From contig CAMFPJ010000054.1 in the NCBI GenBank assembly GCA_945971755.1, forward strand, positions 1 to 9,709: DNA of 9,709 bases, written 5' to 3'. The stretch comes from an uncultured Clostridia bacterium (lineage in GTDB: Bacteria > Bacillota > Clostridia > Oscillospirales > Acutalibacteraceae). Under the pieces are notes generated by a model, which worked only from the letters and a program-made list of their open reading frames with translations, ran no database searches and was not told the DNA's origin. Within the stretch, counting starts at the first letter, position 1. Each line of letters starts with the position of its first letter. The translations under genes were made by a program, and so were the position numbers. Positions 1 to 6,870 of the stretch are shown here, piece by piece.

Positions 1-24
1 TTTGTAATTGTATGGAGTTATTTT

Positions 25-2607
25 ATGAATGTTCTTGTAATTGACGGAAACAGCATATTAAACCGAGCGTTTTATGGCATTAAATTGCTTACCACAAGGG
101 ACGGCAGATTTACAAACGGTATTTACGGTTTTATGAATATTTTTCTTAAACTGCTTGAGGAAACGAAGCCAAGTGCCGTTGCAATTGCCTTTGATTTGCG
201 TACACCCACTTTTCGCCACAAAATGTATGATGAATATAAAGCAGGGCGTAAAGGTATGCCGCCTGAGCTTGCGAGCCAAATGCCCGTACTTAAAGAATTA
301 CTTGTTTCTCTTGGATACAAGGTGATTGAAAAAGAGGGCTTTGAGGCAGACGATATTCTCGGTACTGTTTCGGCTATGTGCAGTAAAGATGATATGTGCT
401 ATCTTGCAACGGGTGACCGTGACTCTTTTCAGCTTGTTCGTGAAAATGTTAATGTCCTTTTGCCGAGAACAAAAATGGGCACAACTACCACCGACCGATA
501 TACGCCTGAAAAAATTATTGAAGAGTACGGCGTAACTCCTCCTCAAATGCTTGATATTAAAGCCCTTCAGGGTGACTCATCCGATAATATCCCCGGTGTT
601 GCGGGCATTGGTCAAAAAACAGCAGGGGAGCTTATCAAAAACTTCGGAACAATCGAGAATATTTACAATAATATTGATACGCTTGAAATTAAAGATACTC
701 TTCGTGCAAAACTTATTGCCGGCAAAGACAGTGCGTTTTTAAGCTATACTCTCGGCAAAATTTTGACCGATGTTACCATTGGAACTTTAGACGATTTAGC
801 ACCCCAAGCGCCTGATACCGAAAAAGTGAAATACATTCTCTCTGACCTTGAAATGTTCAAGATTTTAGACAGATTAGATTTAGCTTCCGTTCAGAAGACG
901 GAAAAAACAGAAGCTTCAAAACAAGAGCTTTCATATACTGAAGATTTTGACTGCCAAGAAATGCTTTCAAAAGTGCAAAACGACGGAAAATTCTATTTTA
1001 CCGCTGATTTTAACGACCTTTCAAGTCCAAAGTTTTATTTTCTTGCAGATAAAACGGTTTACCTTTTAGAACCTATTCATTTGGGTTACTTTGACTTTGT
1101 TTCAGAGGTGCTTTCAAGCGAGAATATCGAAAAAATTACCGATAATTCAAAACTTGTTTACAAATTCGGCTTTTTGAATAATATCGAGGTTAAAAAAGTA
1201 TCCCTTGATACATCTCTTGCAGGGTATATTCTTAATCCGTCATCTTCCGACTATTCGGCTGTCCGCCTTTGCGACGAATACCATATTCCCGCGCCCACAG
1301 TGTCAGCGGAAGATAAAAATGCAAAAAACTGCGCAGTGTTAATTGCTCTTGAGCCGATTTTACGTTCAAAAATCGAGGAGAATAATCAAAACGAATTGCT
1401 TTATGATATTGAAATTCCGCTTTCAAAGGTCCTTGCTTCCATGGAGCATATCGGCGTGCTTGTTGACAGAAAAGGTATTGCGGAATTCGGCGAAAAAATC
1501 AAAAATGATATTGACTGTATAAGGGCGGAAATTTACGACCTTGCAGGTGAGGAATTTAATATCAATTCCCCAAAACAATTGGGTGTTGTTCTGTTTGAAA
1601 AACTTCAAATTCCGTCTGCCAAAAAGACAAAAAGCGGTTATTCAACAAGTGCGGAGGTGCTTGAAAACCTTCAGGACGATTACCCGATTGTCGGTAAAAT
1701 TTTGTGGTACAGAACTCTCTCAAAACTTTACTCAACTTATTGTGAAGGGCTTTTGAAGGCGATTTGTGAGGACGGCAGAATTCACTCGTCATTTATTCAG
1801 ACCGAAACCCGTACCGGCAGGATTTCATCAACGGAGCCAAATCTTCAAAATATTCCTGTCCGTAAAGAAATCGGCAAGGAAATGCGTAAATTTTTTATCG
1901 CTGAAAAGGGCTCACTTCTTGCTGATGCCGACTACTCTCAAATTGAACTTAGAGTGCTTTCTCATATTGCAAACGACCCTGTCATGATTGATGCATTTAA
2001 CAATGAAACGGACGTTCATACCGTCACTGCGTCGCAGGTTTTCGGCGTTCCTCAGGAAATGGTAACTCCGCTGATGCGCAGCCGTGCAAAAGCAGTCAAT
2101 TTCGGTATTGTTTACGGTATCGGTGCTTTCTCCCTTGCTAAAGACATCGGTGTTACGAGAAAAGAAGCAGATACTTACATTAAAGACTACCTTAACCATT
2201 ACAGCGGTGTTAACAGTTATATGGAAAGCATAGTTAAAACTGCCACAGAACAAGGCTTCGTGACCACAATGCACCAAAGAAGACGTTATTTGCCGGAACT
2301 TTCCGCCTCTAACGGAATGCTTCGTGCTTTTGGTGCAAGAGTAGCAAGAAATATGCCGATTCAAGGCACAGCGGCGGATATTATAAAAATCGCAATGGTA
2401 AGAGTTTACGAAAGACTCCAAAAGGAAAAAATGAAGTCCAAACTGATTTTGCAGGTGCATGACGAATTGATAGTTGAAGCACCCGAGGACGAAATCGAAA
2501 AGGCGTCAAAAATTCTTTGTGAAGAAATGGAAAATGCGTGCAAACTTAAAGTTCGGCTCCGTGCAGATGTTGGAGTCGGCAAAACATGGTATGATGCAAA
2601 GGGATAA
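25..2607 (+). CDS. polA: DNA polymerase I (5' nuclease + inactive exonuclease + polymerase)
   Basis: Cytoplasmic repair and Okazaki-fragment-processing polymerase, 860 aa. The N-terminal 5'-3' flap nuclease (about residues 1-290) shows the acidic metal ligands in DGNS (D7), EADD (107-110), TGDRDS (129-134) and GDSSDN (183-188), then a helix-hairpin-helix at about 191-204. The middle domain (about 300-450) has lost the proofreading residues: the usual DxE site reads TADFND near 326-331, and the other exonuclease aspartates are not recognisable, as in Bacillus and Thermus Pol I. The C-terminal polymerase is intact: motif A DYSQIELR (catalytic D636), the O-helix with R685, K689, F693 and Y697, and motif C VHDE (D813). 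The start is supported by GGAG at 14-17, seven nt upstream. It is the first visible gene of an operon; the next ORF begins 2 nt after its stop. Any promoter lies outside the window. Identity is secure. Confidence 0.98.
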   Translation: MNVLVIDGNSILNRAFYGIKLLTTRDGRFTNGIYGFMNIFLKLLEETKPSAVAIAFDLRTPTFRHKMYDEYKAGRKGMPPELASQMPVLKELLVSLGYKVIEKEGFEADDILGTVSAMCSKDDMCYLATGDRDSFQLVRENVNVLLPRTKMGTTTTDRYTPEKIIEEYGVTPPQMLDIKALQGDSSDNIPGVAGIGQKTAGELIKNFGTIENIYNNIDTLEIKDTLRAKLIAGKDSAFLSYTLGKILTDVTIGTLDDLAPQAPDTEKVKYILSDLEMFKILDRLDLASVQKTEKTEASKQELSYTEDFDCQEMLSKVQNDGKFYFTADFNDLSSPKFYFLADKTVYLLEPIHLGYFDFVSEVLSSENIEKITDNSKLVYKFGFLNNIEVKKVSLDTSLAGYILNPSSSDYSAVRLCDEYHIPAPTVSAEDKNAKNCAVLIALEPILRSKIEENNQNELLYDIEIPLSKVLASMEHIGVLVDRKGIAEFGEKIKNDIDCIRAEIYDLAGEEFNINSPKQLGVVLFEKLQIPSAKKTKSGYSTSAEVLENLQDDYPIVGKILWYRTLSKLYSTYCEGLLKAICEDGRIHSSFIQTETRTGRISSTEPNLQNIPVRKEIGKEMRKFFIAEKGSLLADADYSQIELRVLSHIANDPVMIDAFNNETDVHTVTASQVFGVPQEMVTPLMRSRAKAVNFGIVYGIGAFSLAKDIGVTRKEADTYIKDYLNHYSGVNSYMESIVKTATEQGFVTTMHQRRRYLPELSASNGMLRAFGARVARNMPIQGTAADIIKIAMVRVYERLQKEKMKSKLILQVHDELIVEAPEDEIEKASKILCEEMENACKLKVRLRADVGVGKTWYDAKG

Positions 2608-2609
2608 CG

Positions 2610-3458
2610 ATGAAAAAAGTAACATTTGTTTGCAGCGGCAACACTTGCCGAAGCCCAATGGCAGAGGGGCTTTATAAGAAATATCTGCAAGATAAAAAAA
2701 TAAATAATATTGAGGTTAAAAGTGCCGGCGTGTCTGCGTTTGCCGGCGATATGCCATCGAGCGAGGCTGTTACGGTTTGCAAAGAGAGGGGAGTTGATAT
2801 TTCCTCTCATCGCTCGTCAAGGCTTAATTTTGAAGATTTGAATACAACTGATTTATTCGTTTGTATGACTTCTTCTCATGCTGATGTGCTGCATAGTCTT
2901 GATAAATTCAACACGGTAACACTTTCTGTTCCCGACCCGTATTCAAGAGGAGTTGAGGAATACAGAAAATGCGCAGATTTAATTGAAAAAGGCTTTGATG
3001 CGCTTACCGATGTACTTTTAGAACTTCCCGAAATTTCAATGATGGCGGAAGAAGACATTTCAGAGGTTGCCGCCTTGGAAAAAGAATGCTTCAGCATTCC
3101 TTGGAGTGAAAATGCGCTTCGTGAAGAACTGAGCAACCCCACCGCAAGATTTTTTGTACTTAAACAAAATGGCAAACTCCTCGGCTATATCGGTGCTAAT
3201 AATGTTGCAAACGAGGTTTATATTACTAACATCGCAGTTTTTCCGCAGTACAGAAATAAAGGCTATGGAGAAAAATTGATAAACTATTTAACCTTTCAAA
3301 GTACGGTGGAAAATGCCGATTTTGTAACGCTTGAGGTTAGAAAGTCAAATACTAAAGCTATAAGACTTTATGAAAAATGCGGGTTTGAATTAAAGGGGGA
3401 GCGTAAGAACTTCTACTCAAATCCCACTGAAGACGCTTATATTTATACTTTAGAATAA
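2610..3458 (+). CDS. Fusion: YwlE-like LMW (arginine) phosphatase + RimI N-acetyltransferase
   Basis: One 282-aa frame with two complete domains. Residues 1-140 are a low-molecular-weight phosphatase: P-loop C8-SGNTC-R14-S15 and general acid D109-P110. The loop residue T12 matches the Thr that in Bacillus YwlE favours phospho-arginine; tyrosine phosphatases usually have Ile there. Residues about 141-282 are a GNAT acetyltransferase of the RimI type: the EEDI-EVAALEKECF opening, acetyl-CoA loop QYRNKGYG (213-220), and E242 and Y254, spaced as the proposed catalytic Glu/Tyr of E. coli RimI, which acetylates the N-terminal Ala of ribosomal protein S18. There is almost no linker, and I see no Shine-Dalgarno before the internal Met codons at 144-145, so a single polypeptide is likely. 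The start has AAAGGG (2598-2603) inside the end of polA, suggesting translational coupling. tsaD, a frequent RimI neighbour, follows after 11 nt. Domain families are firm; exact substrates are inferred. Confidence 0.9.
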   Translation: MKKVTFVCSGNTCRSPMAEGLYKKYLQDKKINNIEVKSAGVSAFAGDMPSSEAVTVCKERGVDISSHRSSRLNFEDLNTTDLFVCMTSSHADVLHSLDKFNTVTLSVPDPYSRGVEEYRKCADLIEKGFDALTDVLLELPEISMMAEEDISEVAALEKECFSIPWSENALREELSNPTARFFVLKQNGKLLGYIGANNVANEVYITNIAVFPQYRNKGYGEKLINYLTFQSTVENADFVTLEVRKSNTKAIRLYEKCGFELKGERKNFYSNPTEDAYIYTLE

Positions 3459-3469
3459 AGGATACAATT

Positions 3470-4486
3470 ATGAAAATTCTATCAATCGAAAGTTCCTGTG
3501 ACGAAACCGCAGCAGCAGTAGTTGAAGACGGAAGAGAAGTTCTTTCAAACGTAGTTTCAACACAAATTGAAAAGCACAAAATATTCGGCGGAGTTGTGCC
3601 CGAAATTGCTTCAAGACTTCACACGGAGAATATTTCGTGGGTTGTTTCAAAAGCACTGCAAGACGCCTCTTGTACGCTTGAGGATATTGAGGCAATAGCG
3701 GTAACTAACGAGCCCGGGCTTATCGGTGCTTTGCTTGTGGGAGTGAATTATGCAAAAGGACTCGCTTTTTCGGCTGATAAACCACTTGTTCCGGTTCATC
3801 ATTTGCGTTCTCATATTGCGGCTAATTACATAACCCATAAAGATTTGAAACCGCCGTTTATGTGTCTTGTTGTGTCGGGCGGTAACACTCTTATTTGTAA
3901 GGTGAATGATTATACAGACTTTGAAATAATCGGTAAAACCCGTGACGATGCCGCAGGTGAGGCTATGGATAAAGCCGCAAGAACTTTAGGAATACCATAC
4001 CCCGGAGGAGTAAATCTTGATAAAATCGCAAAAAACGGAGATGCTAATAAATATAAGTTCCCGCACCCAAAGGTTGACGGCTCACCGTATGATTTCAGCT
4101 TTTCGGGGCTTAAAACTTCTGTAATCAACCTTTGTCACAATGCAGAGCAAAAAGGTGAGGAGTTAAACGCCGCCGATGTGGGAGCGTCATTTATAAATGC
4201 GGTTGTTGATTCGTTAATCGAAAAGACAACACTTGCCATGAACAATTACAATGAAAAAACTCTCGTTTTAGCAGGTGGAGTTTCCGCTAATTCAGTACTT
4301 CGCGAAAGAATAAAAAATGAGGCTGAAAAGCACGGTTGGAAGCTTTATTTACCCGACTTGTCACTTTGCGGTGACAACGGTGCAATGGTAGGCGCTCAAG
4401 GCTATTTTGAGTATATAAACGGATCTTTAGCAGACCTTTCCTTAAACGGCAGGGCAACCGCCGACATTACTGAACCGAATTCATAA
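3470..4486 (+). CDS. tsaD: tRNA N6-adenosine threonylcarbamoyltransferase TsaD
   Basis: Transfers threonylcarbamoyl from TC-AMP to A37 of ANN-decoding tRNAs (t6A), normally in complex with TsaB and TsaE in the cytoplasm. The 338-aa length is typical. Visible family signatures are IESSCDET (6-13), GGVVPEIASRLH (40-51), GLIGALLVG, the metal ligands H111 and H115 in HHLRSH, D302 in LCGDNGAM, the DDAAGEAMDK segment (159-168), DFSFSGLKT (208-216) and LAGGVSAN (267-274). The usual bacterial SGGH motif reads SGGN (N139), the form found in archaeal/eukaryotic Kae1. The ATG at 3470 is preceded by AAAGGA (3457-3462), which overlaps the stop of the upstream gene. It is the last gene of the polA operon; no clear hairpin terminator follows, and the next promoter starts within about 30 nt. 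tsaB and tsaE are not in the window. Confidence 0.97.
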   Translation: MKILSIESSCDETAAAVVEDGREVLSNVVSTQIEKHKIFGGVVPEIASRLHTENISWVVSKALQDASCTLEDIEAIAVTNEPGLIGALLVGVNYAKGLAFSADKPLVPVHHLRSHIAANYITHKDLKPPFMCLVVSGGNTLICKVNDYTDFEIIGKTRDDAAGEAMDKAARTLGIPYPGGVNLDKIAKNGDANKYKFPHPKVDGSPYDFSFSGLKTSVINLCHNAEQKGEELNAADVGASFINAVVDSLIEKTTLAMNNYNEKTLVLAGGVSANSVLRERIKNEAEKHGWKLYLPDLSLCGDNGAMVGAQGYFEYINGSLADLSLNGRATADITEPNS

Positions 4487-4515
4487 AAAATTGACAAATA
4501 ATTCACAAATTGGTA

Positions 4516-4544
4516 TTGAAAACCAGTCTGAAAAAGTATATAAT
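4516..4544 (+). promoter_or_regulatory. Sigma-A-type promoter of pckG
   Basis: TTGAAA (4516-4521) and TATAAT (4539-4544) are separated by exactly 17 nt, a near-consensus housekeeping promoter. Transcription would start near 4551 and leave a leader of roughly 100 nt before the pckG start. It lies just after the tsaD stop, so pckG can be expressed independently of the polA operon. Confidence 0.85.
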
Positions 4545-4550
4545 ATATTA

Positions 4551-4648
4551 AAATTATAATAGCGGAGGATGTGGAATTTTTCTGTGTTTTCTGCAAACAT
4601 AATTAACAATTTCGGACTACCGAATAATAATAAAAAGGAGTAAAACTT
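4551..4648 (+). promoter_or_regulatory. pckG 5' leader with unused SD, possible leader ORF and two small hairpins
   Basis: The leader carries GGAGG at 4564-4568 immediately abutting an ATG at 4569, which opens a 24-codon ORF ending at 4643, right after the true pckG ribosome site AAAGGAG (4634-4640). With no spacer between SD and ATG, efficient translation is doubtful. Two small hairpins can form: TGTTT (4585-4589) with AAACA (4595-4599), and TTCGG (4611-4615) with CCGAA (4620-4624). I recognise no known riboswitch. Leader status follows from the promoter call; a regulatory role is speculative. Confidence 0.35.
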
Positions 4649-6436
4649 ATGGCACTTACCAACAACAAGAGTATCCTTGACTGGATTGACGAAAAAGTTG
4701 AACTTGTAAAGCCGGACAAAATCGTTTGGATTGACGGAAGCGAAGAACAGCTTGAAGAACTTCGTAAAGAAGCCTGTGAAAGCGGCGAAATGATTAAACT
4801 CAACGAAGAACTTCTTCCGGGTTGCTATTATCACAGAACAAAGCCTAATGACGTTGCACGTGTTGAGGACAGAACTCTTATCTGCTCAAGAAAAGAGGAG
4901 GATGCAGGTCCAACAAATCATTGGATGGACCCTGAAAAAGCATATAAAATGCTTTATGATATTGCCCGCGACTCTTACAAGGGCAGAACAATGTATGTAA
5001 TTCCTTATTCAATGGGTCCTGTCGGTTCACCGTTCTCAAAGGCAGGCATTGAGCTTACAGATTCAATTTACGTTGTTCTTAATATGGCAATTATGACCCG
5101 TGTAGGCAAAAAAGTTTTGGACGTTCTCGGAGACAGCAACGACTGGGTTCGCGGTCTTCACTGCAAATGTGATGTTGACCCTGAAAACAGGTGGATTTGC
5201 CAGTTCCCCGAAGATAATACTATTATTTCCGTTAACTCTGCATACGGCGGCAACGTTCTTCTCGGTAAGAAGTGTTTTGCTCTTCGTATTGCTTCATATC
5301 AGGGCAAAAATGAAGGTTGGCAGGCTGAGCACATGCTTATCCTCGGTATTGAAAACCCCAAGGGAGAGGTTAAGTATATCTGTGCCGCATTCCCCTCGGC
5401 TTGCGGTAAAACAAACCTTGCAATGCTTATTCCTCCCGAAGGCTACAGAGCAAAAGGTTATAAAGTTTGGTGCGTAGGCGATGACATTTCTTGGATTCGT
5501 AAGGGTGAAGACGGCAGACTTTATGCTATCAACCCTGAAAACGGTTTCTTCGGAGTTGCCCCGGGTACAAATAATAAATCAAACCCCAATGCTCTTGCAG
5601 CAACAATGAAGGGTACAATCTTTACAAACGTTGCAAGAAATCTTGATAATAATACAGTTTGGTGGGAGAGCCTTGACAAGAATCCTCCTGTTAACGCAGA
5701 GGAGTGGACAGGTAACAAGGTAAACGGTCCTGAGTATATAGCAGAGGGCAATAAACTTGCTCACCCGAACTCAAGATTTACAGCTCCAACTGAAAACTGC
5801 CCTTGCCTTTCATCAGAATTTGAAAATCCGCAGGGTGTTCCGATTTCGGCATTCGTATTCGGCGGCAGACGTGCAAAGCTCGCTCCCCTTGTATATCAGT
5901 CAAGAGATTGGAACCACGGTGTATTCGTAGGCGCAACAATGGCTTCTGAAACAACAGCCGCTGCAGCAGGTGCTGTAGGTGTTGTTCGCCGCGACCCAAT
6001 GGCAATGCTTCCGTTCTGCGGTTATCATATGGCTGACTATTGGCAGCATTGGATTGATATCGGCAAGACTCTTGACCCTGATAAAGCTCCAAAGATTTTC
6101 AACGTTAACTGGTTCAGAAAAGATGATGAAGGTAACTTTATGTGGCCCGGCTTTGGTGATAATCTTCGTGTTCTTGAATGGATTATCAAGCGTTGTGAGG
6201 GCGAAGTTGACGCACGCGAAACAGCTATCGGTTATCTTCCTTACGCAAAGGATATTAACCTTGAGGGCCTTGAGGACGAAGTTACTGTAGAGTCACTTGA
6301 AAAGATTCTTGATGTTGATAAAGACCTTTGGAAAGCAGAGGCTGAGGGCATTGAAGAGTTCTTCCAGATGTTCGGCGATAGAATTCCCGAAGAGCTTACA
6401 GATAGCCTTGCAACACTTAAAGCAAATCTCGAGTAA
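4649..6436 (+). CDS. pckG: GTP-dependent phosphoenolpyruvate carboxykinase
   Basis: Interconverts oxaloacetate + GTP and PEP + CO2 + GDP in the cytoplasm (EC 4.1.1.32): gluconeogenesis or, in anaerobes, often CO2-fixing flux from PEP toward oxaloacetate, malate and succinate. The 595-aa length fits the GTP-type family, not the shorter ATP type. Diagnostic features are the P-loop FPSACGKTN (248-256) with the reactive cysteine C252, the second nucleotide/metal motif GDDISW (277-282), substrate-binding YGGN (199-202), FGGRR (404-408), and the mobile lid segment ETTAAAAG near 434-441. The ATG is supported by AAAGGAG eight nt upstream. It is monocistronic by layout, with its own promoter (4516-4544) and a strong hairpin terminator at 6461-6495. 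No truncation or odd residue was seen. The gene is sometimes named pckA; the GTP class is clear from the motifs. Confidence 0.97.
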   Translation: MALTNNKSILDWIDEKVELVKPDKIVWIDGSEEQLEELRKEACESGEMIKLNEELLPGCYYHRTKPNDVARVEDRTLICSRKEEDAGPTNHWMDPEKAYKMLYDIARDSYKGRTMYVIPYSMGPVGSPFSKAGIELTDSIYVVLNMAIMTRVGKKVLDVLGDSNDWVRGLHCKCDVDPENRWICQFPEDNTIISVNSAYGGNVLLGKKCFALRIASYQGKNEGWQAEHMLILGIENPKGEVKYICAAFPSACGKTNLAMLIPPEGYRAKGYKVWCVGDDISWIRKGEDGRLYAINPENGFFGVAPGTNNKSNPNALAATMKGTIFTNVARNLDNNTVWWESLDKNPPVNAEEWTGNKVNGPEYIAEGNKLAHPNSRFTAPTENCPCLSSEFENPQGVPISAFVFGGRRAKLAPLVYQSRDWNHGVFVGATMASETTAAAAGAVGVVRRDPMAMLPFCGYHMADYWQHWIDIGKTLDPDKAPKIFNVNWFRKDDEGNFMWPGFGDNLRVLEWIIKRCEGEVDARETAIGYLPYAKDINLEGLEDEVTVESLEKILDVDKDLWKAEAEGIEEFFQMFGDRIPEELTDSLATLKANLE

Positions 6437-6460
6437 TCAATTAAGCAAATAAGGCGGAAT

Positions 6461-6498
6461 TGCCCAAGTGTTCTGAAGGACACTTGGGCAGTTTTATT
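6461..6498 (+). terminator. Intrinsic terminator of pckG
   Basis: A 13-bp stem (6461-6473 with 6478-6490, one G-U pair) is closed by a UGAA loop and followed by GTTTTATT. It begins 24 nt after the pckG stop. A second, outer pairing is possible between AAGGCG-AAT (6451-6460, one bulged G) and ATTCGCCTT (6496-6504), which would embrace the U-tract and may also help termination of opposing transcripts. Confidence 0.9.
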
Positions 6499-6508
6499 CG
6501 CCTTTTGG

Positions 6509-6630
6509 AGAGTGATATTGCTAAAGCAGTGATATTTGACTGTCGCCAAGTGCTATTGCCTGCGGCAGTTTTTGACGAATAAAATATCACGGTTTCCGTC
6601 GGCAATCATATCACTCTTTGCGCAGCAAAG
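6509..6630. repeat. Nested palindromic element of AGTGATATT modules
   Basis: AGTGATATT occurs at 6511 and 6528, AGTGCTATT at 6549, and a decayed AGTTTTTGA at 6567, at 17-21 nt intervals. Each of the first three is followed by a short GC-rich stretch, small hairpins in two of them (for example GCC-TGC-GGC). The opposite arm holds the complement: AAATATCAC (6582-6590) pairs over 9 bp with 6529-6537, and ATATCACTCT (6608-6617) pairs over 10 bp with 6509-6518. A closing hairpin CTTTGC-GCA-GCAAAG (6616-6630) follows. The whole makes a roughly 110-nt nested foldback with no coding signal. This resembles a non-autonomous palindromic repeat (MITE- or REP-like); mobility and copy number cannot be judged from one copy. 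Confidence 0.6.
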
Positions 6631-6640
6631 AATACACCGC

Positions 6641-6694
6641 AAAAAAACACTACCCGAAAAAGAGTTTTGTTTTTCTCTTCTTCGGGTAGTTTTG
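6641..6694. terminator. Bidirectional terminator-like hairpin
   Basis: A 16-bp stem with one mismatch (6649-6664 with 6675-6690) encloses the T-rich loop TTTTGTTTTT. On the + strand it is followed by TTTTG; on the - strand, after one G, by seven Ts (complement of 6641-6647). It can therefore stop transcripts from both sides and would back up the terminators of pckG and of the opposing foldase gene. Confidence 0.75.
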
Positions 6695-6810
6695 TCTTAT
6701 ACTGTTATGGGCAGGGTCTTTGTTTGCCAAATTCCTTTAGGTTTTAGATAACTGTCCTTAAAACCCTGCTCATTTGACCGCATGTTTTATATTAACATAG
6801 GAGTAAACCC
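6695..6810. other. Non-coding spacer with two competing stems
   Basis: No gene is supported here. GGGCAGGGT (6709-6717) can pair with ACCCTGCTC (6763-6771), and GGTTTTA (6740-6746) can pair with TAAAACC (6759-6765); the two share 6763-6765 and exclude each other. A weak ATGTT/AACAT hairpin lies near 6782-6798. No promoter or ribosome site was recognised, and I match it to no RNA family. Confidence 0.3.
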
Positions 6811-6857
6811 AAAAAGAAAAGCCTCGTAATCGGAGCAATTCCAATTACGAGGGCTTT
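6811..6857 (-). terminator. Intrinsic terminator of the foldase gene
   Basis: Read on the - strand, AAAGCC-TCGTAAT (6818-6830) pairs with ATTACGA-G-GGCTTT (6844-6857) with one bulged G. The 3' side of the - transcript then runs into TTTTCTTTTT (complement of 6811-6820). It lies 13 nt beyond the stop codon of the foldase gene. Confidence 0.88.
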
Positions 6858-6870
6858 GGTTGTTTAATAT

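Noticed and set aside
1912..2460. A 182-codon antisense open frame inside polA
   Set aside because: It overlaps the most conserved polymerase motifs of polA, has a low-complexity shadow-like composition and no recognised domain.
3039..3458. A separate rimI gene starting at the internal ATG codons near 3039-3044
   Set aside because: No Shine-Dalgarno-like sequence precedes them and the frame is continuous with the phosphatase domain; a fused product is the simpler reading.
4491..4496. A perfect TTGACA just after the tsaD stop as the -35 of pckG
   Set aside because: It is 42 nt from the TATAAT at 4539, and only a poor TATTGA lies at the right distance; TTGAAA at 4516 with 17-nt spacing fits much better.
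6509..6630. CRISPR array
   Set aside because: The repeated unit is only about 9 bp with 8-12 nt between units, and inverted copies are present; this is a foldback, not repeat-spacer organisation.
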